Below are positions 31,301 to 42,800 of a DNA stretch of 64,000 nt, one piece after another. The notes beneath the pieces are model-generated. The model ran no database searches. It was given only the letters and a program-made list of their open reading frames with translations, and was not told the DNA's origin. The stretch lies in contig ML682038.1 in assembly GCA_007922195.1 (NCBI GenBank), forward strand, positions 7,001,950-7,065,949, written 5' to 3'. This stretch comes from Podocnemis expansa (Eukaryota; Chordata; Testudines; Podocnemididae). Within the stretch, counting starts at the first letter, position 1, and each line of letters begins with the position of its first letter. A program made the translations under genes and the position numbers.

Positions 31301-34300
31301 TTCGGCCCCAGAAGCTCATGTAGGGGTTCCAGGAGTGTCGCTAATTGTGGAATAAACTTGCCATAATAGTTTAATAAGCCTAAAAAAGAGCGAAGTTGGC
31401 TTACATTCTGAGGTAGCGGAGCATCCACAATAGCCTTAACCTTGGCTGGAGACGTATGGAGACCATCAGCATCAATTATATGTCCTAAATATTCAACTGA
31501 GGGCTGGAAAAACTTACATTTGTCTCTGTGAACACGTAGACCATGCTCTTCCAGTCTTTGCAGAGTAGTTTCCAAGTTCGTAAGGTGTTCCTCCTCATTT
31601 TTGCCCGTGACCAGGATGTCATCCAGATAGCACTGTACTCCTGATAAACCACTCAAAATCTGATCCATTGCCCTTTGGAACAAAGCTGGGGCTGAAGTAA
31701 TGCCGAAAGGTAAATGACAGTATCTGTACAACCCCTTATGTGTTACGATTGTCAACAGTTCTTGGGATTCTTCTTCAACATGTGTCTGTAAGTACGCTTG
31801 ATTCAAATCAATCTTGCTAAATTTTTGTCCTCCAGCCAAACCTGCAAAGATGTCCTCAATGTGGGGAAGAGGATATTGTTCTGCACATAACACTGGGTTG
31901 ACAGTGACCTTGAAATCTCCACAAATCTGAATGGAGCCATCCTTCTTCACTATTGGGACAATGGGTGTCGCCCACTGGCTGTGAGTAACTGGCACCAAGA
32001 CTCCGTCTTTGACTAACCGCTCCAAGTTTTCTTCCACCTTGGGTCTGATGGCAAATGGCACCATCCTGGCCTTCAAACATTTTGGTTGGCAATCAGGCTT
32101 TATATTTAATTTCACAGTGATTCCCTTCATATTGCCTAAGTCTTCACCGAAAACAGCAGCATGTTTCATTAGTACCGCTGCTAGATTAATTTCTTCTTTA
32201 GTCAATTCAAATCAAAATCAAATCAAATCAAATCATAGGGCTGGAAGGGACCTCATGAGATCATTGAGTCCAACCCCCTGGGAATTGAACCCATGCACTT
32301 GTGACCAATCGAGTTGGATTTTCCTGATCCAAGATCTTCCCACTAGGGCTGGGTAATTCCTCTTTACCACAAACAGTGGTAGCTTTGTAGTCTGTCCATT
32401 GAGTTCTACTTTCACATCAATAGTACCCAACAGGGGAACAGTCTCTCCAGTATATGTCTTCAAAATGACTACTGTCGGCTTAAGTGGCAGATATCTAAAG
32501 TCCTTCTCATACACAAGGTTAGAAACTAATGAAACTGCTGCACCAGTGTCCAGTTCCATGCGTATAGGTTTGCCTTCCAACACAGGTGTTACCCAGAATT
32601 TACGTGGGCCAGCTGTTATAGACAAAACATGGAGGGAATCTTCATCTTCCATTTGGGTGTCACTATGATCACCTGTATTCTGCTCTACTGCATGCAGAAT
32701 TTCCCTCTTAGTCTGCCAAACCAACAGCCCATTTTTCTCAAGTCCGCCTCTTCTGTTTGGCTTACCCTTCCTTTGTTTGCAGGCACGTTCAATGTGAAAA
32801 AAACAACAAGCAGTTGTGTGGCACTTTAAGACTAACAGATTTTAGTCTTAAAGTGCCACACAACTGCTTGTTGTTTTTTTACTGGACTAGACTAACACGG
32901 CTATCCCTTTTGAAACGTTCAATGTGCCCTCTCTTACCACATTGTCGACACAGTAGTTCTTTAAACCAACACTCAGATGCAAGGTGATCCTGCTTCACAC
33001 ACCGGTAACATTCTTGTCTCCCTGGTGCCCTGGGGGCAGGTTGTAGGGATGCTTTACGGACACTGACCCCGATCTGTTGCGTGTCTTGGGTGATGCATTC
33101 CACGGAGACTGCAATTTCCACAGCCTTCTGCAAGGTGAGTTGACCTTTAGTCAATAGGCGTTTTTGTGTTGATTCACTGTGCAGGCCACACACCAGCCTG
33201 TCACGCAGCATTTCCTCTAACATGTTCTTGAAGTCACAGTGTGCTGCCAGCTTCTGCAGAGCTGCTACAAATTGTACAACAGATTCACCTTCCTCTTGTT
33301 TCCTTTGGTAGAACCTATGTCTCTCTGCAATTACTAGTGGCTTTGGGGAAAAATGTGCTCCCAGAACTTCCACTAGGTCCCCGTAAGGTTTCTGCTCTGG
33401 CTTCTCCAGATAAAGCAAATCACATAGCAAATTATAAGTCTTAACTCTAATGACCATTAGAAAAACTGGTACCTTCTTCTCATCAGTTATGTTGTTTGCT
33501 ATTACAAAATTTTGAAATCGGACTGTATATGTCTGCCAGGAATCTGCTGAATGATCATATGCTTCAAAGGTTGTAGTAAGTAAAGCCATGATGCCCTCTT
33601 GTGGTTATTGTTTGTCTCTTCTCTTAACAGCAGGCAGATCAGCTCTCAGAATAGCCAGCCAGCCTTATCTCTTCCTTGTGCTTAACAACAGGCAGATCAG
33701 CTTTCAGAATAGCCAGCTAGCCCTTAGGCAAACAGATCAGCTTTCACAGCTACAACTCAACCCCCATGCAAGCAGTACAATAAAGTTTTGCTTCTTACAT
33801 TGTATTCTGGATTTCCAAAGTTGCCAGGGTTGTTGAGGATAGCTACTCCATCACAAATCCCATCCTCTGTCGCCAGATGTAGAGTTTTAAGGGAAATTAT
33901 AATCCAATAAGGAGGGCAGCATATTCAGAGCTGTAATAGAAGTCTTTATTGAAAGAGAACTGAGAGAGAGAGAGGAGACAGACAGGTTTTCCTAGCACCT
34001 AAACGACTCTCCCATTTATCACTATGACAACCCCAATGACCCTAGGTAGTCCAAAACACCACATCTGACTCCCCCCCCCCGGGGCTTTTTTCCTCTGCTG
34101 CTGCCTCTGCAGAGCCAGTGGCAGGGGATTGGTTGGCAACATGGCCCTGCCAGGGGCCATGTTGCCACACCTCCCATGCTGTCCCTCTCCTGAAGCGAAA
34201 TAGCATGTCCGGACACGGGACATGCTATTTCGCTTTGAGAGTTTCGCTTATTCCGATTTAATATTTGCTTATTTCAATTTAAGTTATTTCAAAATAAGGA

Positions 34301-37300
34301 TTTTATTTCAAAATAACTCATTTCAAAATAACAGTACATGTGAACATAGCCTAAGTTCCCTATCTTTAAAAGTCTGATGAAGTGGGATTTTCTCCCACAA
34401 ATGCTCATGCAATAAATAATCTGTTAGTCTTTAAATGTGCTATCAGATGCCTTGTTTGTTTTTCAGTTTAAACTAGTATATGCAGCACTGTAACGAGTCA
34501 GTTTGGCACATTCCTCTTGGAACATGCCCCTTACAATGATCAGCATCTGAAGCAAGCGGTGCAGAATGCACCTTTTGATAGAGCAGCTCAGTGGAGCTGC
34601 TCTGGAGCGCCTGGGGCAAAACCCCATTCACCTTGTGGTAGGTATGGCCCTAAGTATATCAGGAGCTTGCCAGAGGGTAGCTATAAAGCAGTTGTTAACC
34701 ACTCCCCTTAAATTAGCATTCTCCTCCTTCTCCTTAGTGGGGTATATACAACTCCACAAAAACACATACAGAATTGCATTTTTAATACTGTGGACCCCAA
34801 ACATATCAAACCTAATACAATATGATAAGATTTACCTTAATTTCATAAGATTTGTCCAGCTATGACATTGAAAGCAGATATTGTCAGTCTGTTACAGGTA
34901 TATTTAGGTTGTATTTTAGATCATCATACAATTTAAATTCACATATTCTCTCACACTCAATATATTTTGATGGACACAGTGTCCTTTGCCTGTTTAACAA
35001 CAGTAAAACTAAAAATTTTAAGCTGTTCATAGCCTGAATTTTTGTGTTGGGCTAAGATAAATTCCAAACATACCTAGTTTTTAATTCAGTTTTCTGATAA
35101 TAGGATTCACCTAATGTTTATTTGCTTTAATCTAATAAAGGACTCAGAAATTGTTTATTAGGATATTCTTTGTTTATATTAGGTACTCCTTGCATCAGTG
35201 ACAATTTTAAATGTCTGCTATCTTTGACGTCAAGTTCTTGTTGGAGATTTACAGCCGTACTTGCCAGCATCTTTGCTTCTCAAGTTGTTCCACCAGGCAC
35301 TTACAATACTCTCAAACTGTCCATATTGCTGAGTCTAGTCCAGACGTGTGACAGAGATAGTGAGACAGCAGATTACCTGGATTTTCTGATTGTGACTAAT
35401 GACACTCTAACAGCAGAAAGGTAAACTGACACCTGTATTTTAATGATTTGCCATATTTTTAGACACAGAGGCTTAATAAAGGCAAACAGTTTGCAGCTTA
35501 AAGTGTATTCTGGGTTTTTACTCATCAAAGTAACTTTTTTTTTTTTGTAAAGGATATCCATTTTTTATTTCTGAATTCTCCTTTCTTTTGTCATCTGTGT
35601 GTCACATCTTTGTTGTACAGCTGAGAGGGAAGCAAACCACATGACAGTCATGTCAGGCAGGTGCAATCCAGTGGCATTAACTAACCTGTTGTTTATGTCC
35701 TTGGTGACATTTAAGGTTTTGCTTTTACCAAGTAACACTTCTAATGGACAGTTTTCCAATTAACTTGCTGAGTTTTTAACATGAGTCAAGATTAGCAGAG
35801 GCTTAACCATGGTTCTTGCAAAAATTGATCTTGAAGGGATTGCAATCCATGGTTATAAAAGCAAAGATTTGCCCCTTCCATGTCCAAACTTGTGACCTCT
35901 GTTGGTAATTAACAAAGTCTGAAGAGCTGCTGGTATTTTTATCACTGTGTTATTTTGATCTGAGTAGGGATAGTTGATAGTGGTGAAAACACTGATGGCT
36001 GTCCACCCACTCTCACTACTGATGGTGGAACTGAACTAATGGTAACAATTATGGGAAATCTTTGATTAAAAAAAAATCTAGCATCATCACCTCCTCCCAT
36101 AGCCACTTTTGGACTCAGAGGCCTATAATACCTTTAAGAAAATGAACAAAGAGACTGGTGGAACTTTTAAAGACTAACAAATTTATTTATTGCATGAACT
36201 TTCATGGGAGAAAAATCCCCCTTCATCAGATACTTGAAGATGGAAAAAGAAACTGCAGAATTATAATTCATATGCAGATTGGACACCGTCAACTTAAGGC
36301 TAAATACTGGATTTTTTCCCCCATTACAACAGGTATTTTTCTTTTCCTTCTCTCCTCACCTCTGTCCTATATGCTGTTCCTCCACTGTTTGAATATAAAC
36401 AGCTGCATTGATTTGATGTAACAGTCTGACCTGACCCTATGCCTTACATTTCCCTGCATTTATTTTCCTCTCATTCATCTTCCAGTGTCTGACAAGGTGG
36501 GATTTTCTCCTATGAAAGCTCATGCAATTAATACATTTTTTGGTCTTTAAAAGTGCCACTAGACTCCCCGTTTGTTTTGCTGAACCAGTCTAACATGGCT
36601 ACCCCTTTGGAACTATATCTTAGTAATCATGCAGAAAATGAATACACCTTTTTTACTATCAATGCTTAGACACAATTTTAACTTTTTTTAAACCACAAAC
36701 ATGACTTCTTTGCCCTTTCTCCAAAAAAAAAAAAAGGTTACAAATATGGCAAGAGGGTGCTTGTGGGTGTGGGGGGGTGTATTTTGCTTTGGGGTTTTTT
36801 GGGTCACTTGAGTTTTATGACTAGCTAAGGTCAGGAAAATAGTCGTACAAAGGGACAAATGCTTTCCTTGCTATCCTACACTTTCACAAAGGACTATTAA
36901 TGGAAGATGTTTGGTTCAAATTCTTAAAAAATTCTTACCTTGACTGAAACCAAGACTGAAAAAAACAAATTTTTTAAAAAGCTATAAGCAACAAAGAGAT
37001 GAGAATGGAAACACCTGTTTAACAAAACAGTATGTTTCACCCTATAAATGTTTAATTATGGTTCTCTATAGTGGCTTATAAGTACAAATAATACTTTACA
37101 GCCTCCTCCTGAGGACTTTTCTATTTACAGTAACTTACAAAATATATAGTATAACAAATAGCTTACAAATCTCATCTAAAGTACTTATGGTTTTCTTTTC
37201 TGTAATATTGAAGCATTGAACAATATTTAAATATCTTTAATCTTCACAGCAGTCATGTATAGTAAGGAAGTATTATTATGCCCATTTTGCAGTTGGAGAA

Positions 37301-39813
37301 TTGAGGCACAGAAAGACTAATGGCTAAATTTCTAAAGATATTTAAGTGTCCAGATAATTTTAAAAGCAGTGCACTGACTGACTTATTCAAAAACACAGAC
37401 AGGTGAACCTGTGTCTCCAGCTAATACTCTAATCACCAGACCATCCTTCTCAAACTCTCCTGTCTCTCTTGCTTTAGGAGACTTGAGCATAGACTGGATT
37501 GGAAACCACAAGATGATGATATCTTGCACTGTGTTTACCATTTATTAAAAATGGGACAAAACTTATCTCCACTTTTTGCAAGTGTAAGGGACACTCCTGG
37601 AACAATTGTAATTCCATTGCACTTGGGAGGCAAAATTTGGCTCCCTACTCTACATGCAATAGAACACAGCTCAATAAGGGAGGTATCTGCACCCCATCTC
37701 AGAGTCTTGGGTCCCGTACCTTGTAGGTCAACAGACTTTTCCCCAGTCCTCATACAGGAGGAAAAATGCTAAGGACTCCAGCAATAGAGGCTTGAACCTG
37801 CACGCTTCAAAGTCAATGGCAAATGGTCAGGCCACTGCTGTCAAATGGGCAAAATCAGGCACTAACAACATGAGATGATAATTGAATCCCTCCTCTGAGC
37901 CAGCTCAGAATTTTATCTTGTGTGCTGGACCAATTCAAAAATATGAAATTAGAATACAGCAGAAATGTATGTTTCTTGTAGTTATTGATACTAGAAGGAA
38001 ATTATTAAAGTTAAATAGGAGCAGCTATTTCCAAATAGTGCCCCTTTTGTGGTTGTGTATGATAAACCCTGGGCTTTACCTTAGAATTCAAATGTTTTAT
38101 ACTGCTGTAGGAGAATTTGCTTTTTTTTATCTTATTCAAATGAAGTTCCAACAGGCGTGCTTTTAATACTGATTGTTTAAATACCCTTAGCTTTTGTAAA
38201 GGGAAAATAATTTAACTATACTTTTTGCAGGTGTTGTAAATTGATTTTTTTTCCCCATAGGCTTTTGAATTACAGTGTTTCTCTTGTGGCCCGTGGCATA
38301 CGGCACCCAGCATCTAGTGACATTTTTCCTACTGTGTCCAAAGATAAGCACGGAGCTGGCACCGCTAGCATTCAGGCTTCCAGTGCTCTGCTGGCCAAAG
38401 GTGGTATCTGCTTCATAGGAGACTTGTTGTCACACAGAAAGGATAAACTTGAACTTCTGCAGTCAGGTAACCAGCATAAAGCCAGTTTGAATATATTGAG
38501 CAATTAGAAGAGAAGAGCAATCAGTGTAAGAGAAAAGATGAGTAGAACCACTACTAGACATTTGAGGAGCTGGGACCACCAGGCCTCAAGGAAGCTAGTT
38601 TCTCCAATTTGTCCAGGGCCCTTTAAATCCTAACTGCAATCCCATTCTCATGCACTCTTGACAGGAAAGTTATTATTTCTCCCTCATTGCTGAGAAAATA
38701 GCCCCAGTTATTAGAAAACCAAATGTAGCACACATAGCACTGGGGAATATTAAGGAGATATTTACATGAGAGACTCTTAAAGAAAGGGATGATAGAATCA
38801 CACAGCCACTACGTTAACTATTTAGATAACAAAAAACTAGCTTATGCAGGATACAAGTTCCCACAATGAAGAGCTCTCAAATTATATTTAAGTTCCAAAG
38901 GGGTAGCTGTGTTAGTCTAGTTCAGCAAAATAAGCAAGGAGTCCTGTGGTACTTAAAGACTAACAAATTTATTTAATGACATGAGCTTTCCTGGGAGAAA
39001 TAAATTTGTTAGTCTTTAATGCCACATGACTCTTTGGATATTATATTTAGGAATTGATACAAACTAAGCACATTTTAACATGATAAGGTATGTTTGTTTT
39101 AGAACATGAGCCTGTTCTTCAAAATAGGCACATGTAGAGGAATTCTCAGTAAGCAGGGGCCACAAGCTTAGTGAGGAATGGAGCTTTATTCTACACAGCT
39201 GGGGGCCCTAGGGCAAGTACCCAAGAGCCCTGAGAATAGTGTACATTATCCTTATATAATGACATATTACATCATATTACAAAGCATAAACTATTGCTTT
39301 ATAGCCAATTAAGTTCTAGGTCCATCCTTTTTGCACCAAAATTCCCCCAATTACAACCCCTTCTTTTGATCCACCTTACCCCCCACATAACCTCCAATCA
39401 TAATTCATCTGTGCCACAGGTCTTTGGCCTCGCCATTGAGCTGGCCCAAACGGGTTTTCTTTTATCTGGGTAGACTGACTTTTAGAATTCTGTAGGCAAA
39501 TCCAAACACCTCTGTCTCCAAATTTCAGTACACAGTTTGTCCTTGAAGCACGGACACAGATGCAGTGAAGCTCTTTACAGCATACCTTATCTAGTGGCCC
39601 TTTTCCAGATGGGCTAGTGGAACAGAGAAACTGCAGCTTGTCTGCTGTCCCACCCCACCCCCAGGCCTACTGAGCAATTTGTGTCTCAACGCTGTTAGGC
39701 CTCAGCCACAGAATTCTTCCACAAATACCTTTGTCTGTATTACAGCTATGGCAATTTAACAATGCAAAACATAACAGCTGTAAAACAGATGCATGAAGTG
39801 AAAATTGCAGGTT

Positions 39814-39858
<45 letters not shown>

Positions 39859-42800
39859 CCCCCCCGCCCCCCATTTACCATACTTCAGCAGACAAATTTC
39901 AGCATGAAACTGCAAAGTTGGAATTCATATGCAAACTTGACACTTATCAGATGGGCTCTAAATAGGGACTGGGAGTGGCTAGCTAACTACAAAAGGTAAT
40001 TTTCCCTCTTTAAACATTTGCACCTTCTCATCAAGTGTTGATGGGCCAGATCTGCACTGTGAATTGACCGTGTTAACTCACCCTTCCTTGCATGTGTAAA
40101 TATACATACTGGAGTTTTCACTTCCTGCATTTGAAGTGGGTTGTACCTACAAAGGCTTATGCCTTTATAAATTTGTTAGTCTTTATAAGTGCCGTAAGAC
40201 TCCTTGTTTGTTTTGCTGAAATAAACTAACATGGATACCCTTCTGGAACTTGCCAACCTTATCTGTGTTCAGGAGCATCGCTAACGCTGGGCACATGGGG
40301 CTCGTGCCCCAAGTCTCAGCGCCAATGCCCTGGGTCTCCCGGAGACTCAGCTGCCACTGACCCAATGCAGCCTCCCTCTGGTGGCAGCCTGCCCAGGGCC
40401 ATCCCTTGGGGGGGGGGCAGGGCCCAGGGCCAATCGGCCTCCTCCCTAGCCAGTCAGTTCCTGGGGCGGGGCAGGCTGGCGTGTGGTGGGGCCCTGCAGA
40501 GCTCCAGCTACATGCCTGTGCTGCCCCCGCCCCTTGCGCCCAAACACTGCTGCAGAGCCCAGCAAACAGTGGGGCCTGGGGTGATAGTCCCGCTCCCTGG
40601 GGACAGCCCTACCCCCAGCCTGGCCCTGAACCTATTTTGGGGGCAGCAACGCCACTGTGTTTAACTTATGAACAGAACAAGGGTTAGGATTAAACAAACA
40701 AGGAGTCTTGTGGCACTTTTAAAGACTCTACAAATTTATTCTTTGCATGAGCTTTCATTAGAGAAAAATCCCACTTCATCAAATGCTTTGAAGATGGGGG
40801 GGGGGACCAATCTCTAAGTTGCTCCATCTTCAAGCATTTGAGGAAGTGGGATTGTCTCCCATGAAAGTTCATGCAATGAATAAATTTGTTAATCTTTAAA
40901 AGTGCTAGTTCATTCACCTATAGCTTGCAAGCACATTGCACTGGTTTGTATATTCCTAACTAATGGAACTGGTTTTTATCCAAGATAAAGATTTTTTGCA
41001 AAGTGGACTAGCCGTGTTTTCAAAAGATAGAGCCTTGGCTATTGGTATTACTCTGTTTTTCTTAAACATAAATATAGCTATTTAAATTGTAAGTGGAGCA
41101 TGTTTACTTATGCAATTCAGAATCTTCTGGTTTTTAAATGTGGAACCAAATACTAGCCTTCAATAAACAGTTCCCATTGTCGCTTGTTCCTTCCATAGGG
41201 CTATGAATATCTTAACCTGAGATTTTCTCCACCACCACCCCCAGCATTAAATGCATTATAATTAATTTTACATTTTTTTCATTCCCATAAAAATCAAGTA
41301 TAGTATGTGATGTGATGGGGATTAGAGATGTAATGTTAAACACTGCAGTAGTTTAATTTAAGTAAGTAATGAATATATGGTTTAATCTGATAGTACTGGA
41401 GAGCAGAACTACTACAGTATTCATTCCTGGAAAGAAGTATGGAGAAGATGTTGACCAACAAGTTATTCTTCCAATTCAGACCAGTTTCTGGTCTTTCGTA
41501 GATGCAGATTCTTCTTCCAAAAACTATGCACAAAAGGATAACACTCTAATTGGCAAGCTGGTAAGACATGTACTTTGTTATGGCAATAATTGCACTGTAA
41601 CAACAGTCAGCAGTTGTAGATTATTCTACAGGAAGACCAAAATAAACAGGTGGAATCTAAGCACAAGCCACAATGAAGTCACTTTAAAGCCCCTATCCTC
41701 TACAGTAGGTCTGCTTTTCTAAACAGTCTTCCTTTATTCAAGAGTTTTCTGTTACTTCTTCAGTCTCTGAATAAACAGGATTGTATAGTGTTTCCATTGT
41801 GACCTTAGATTACTTTTCCTTCCACAGTAGCAATTTAATTCAAAATATATTCACATTTGCTCACATATAAGACAGCACAAGATCCTGTCCTGTAGCCAGA
41901 TATAAATTTATTTTTTTTCAGTTGCCTGAAAGAGTCACGCTTTTCCATGGATTACTTTGTGTCTTATTTTGTTTAGGACTTGAGATCAGTATCAGCTAAC
42001 CTTATAGATGCCTTTGGACTTTTGATACACTGCAATGAATTATCTTGCCAACTGGCTCTTCCTCTTCTGAATCATATCTTGAAGAAAGCCGTCGATCCAG
42101 AAGAAGTACATTATACCATCTCCCAGCAGTACAGAACACAAGATTATGAAGAGGTAACTGTCTATAGTTCAGAAGAAAATTGTATTTGATACTCTAGTAC
42201 TACTTGGCATAAGCAAGGAGTCCTATGGCACTTAAAGACTAACAAATTTATTTATTGCATGAGCTTTCGTGGGAGAAAATCCCACTTCAGACGCTTCAGA
42301 GTGTCTCCCATGAAAGCTCATGCAATAAATAAATTTGTTAATCTTTAAGTGCCACAGGACTCCTTGGCTGTTTTGCTGAACTAGACTAACACAGCTACCC
42401 CTTTGGTGCTTGGCATGATGAGATTTTCCTGAGGTGACTTATATACTTCTGGTCATGTATATATTAACTTACTAGTCTATGCCCCATTCTGCTCTTACTG
42501 ATGTCAGCAGGAGTTTTGCAGTTACTTCTATTCACAAAATCATTTCCCCCAAACTATAAATTAGTGTGTGTTTTCTGAATACTTCTAGTGGGGATAGCAC
42601 CCTCCACATGTCTTTCCCACAAAGCAGGGTCTTGCTCTAATACCACAAAAACAGATTTAATCATGTTCTTTCCAGAAGGCCATATTCAGGAGGGGAGGAC
42701 CTCTTCCAGGAAGGAGAACACAGGTAGAAGGTTGGATCTAGATATTTTGGTGCCTGGGGGAGCAGCATGAAAAGCACCCTCAAATCAATTTTGTGATTCA

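Larger units (their letters stand above)
29007..34063 (-). mobile_element. Ty3/gypsy LTR retrotransposon, nearly complete
   Basis: Two 186-190 bp LTRs flank gag and pol on the minus strand, and TCTGA occurs on both sides (29002-29006 and 34064-34068). The order gag, protease, RT-RNase H, integrase is Ty3/gypsy. The double zinc-knuckle gag and the pol sequence suggest the mag-like group (K02A2.6-type proteins), by recall. A polypurine tract AGAGGGGGAAGAATA lies next to the left LTR. TGGCGACAGAGGATGG next to the right LTR is the primer-binding site; I could not assign its tRNA. There is one frameshift in pol at about 30620, a short CR1-like insertion at about 32205 and a 118-bp palindromic insertion at 32797. 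Confidence 0.93.
27223..34351. mobile_element. Harbinger-like element containing a gypsy retrotransposon
   Basis: Termini GGCTATGTCCACATG and CATGTGAACATAGCC are inverted repeats, flanked by TAA on both sides (27220-27222, 34352-34354). A 3-bp TAA duplication fits the PIF/Harbinger superfamily. Next to each end are runs of TTTCGAAATAAC / TTATTTCAAAATAA blocks. No transposase frame is visible. Removing the 5.06-kb gypsy copy and one 5-bp repeat leaves about 2.07 kb of element, of which 400 bases are assembly gap. The superfamily call is inference from the TAA duplication and termini. Confidence 0.65.
38467..41393 (+). other. MCMDC2 intron with repeats and a possible LTR
   Basis: Holds Penelope-like pieces at 38892-39040, 40162-40255 and 40691-40908, a possible solo LTR (39133-39338), a CA microsatellite (39824-39855) and a GC-rich repeat (40272-40665). 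The remaining stretches are unassigned. Confidence 0.55.

Noticed and set aside
36143..36612. An active hammerhead ribozyme
   Set aside because: The core boxes are present but the U expected before the cleavage position is A, and stem II has mismatches, so I report resemblance only.
39667..39999. Threonine-histidine or cysteine-valine repeat peptides
   Set aside because: Direct translation of the CA microsatellite.
42588..42770. 60-codon frame before the hAT element
   Set aside because: No domain and no splice or promoter signals; probably element flank.
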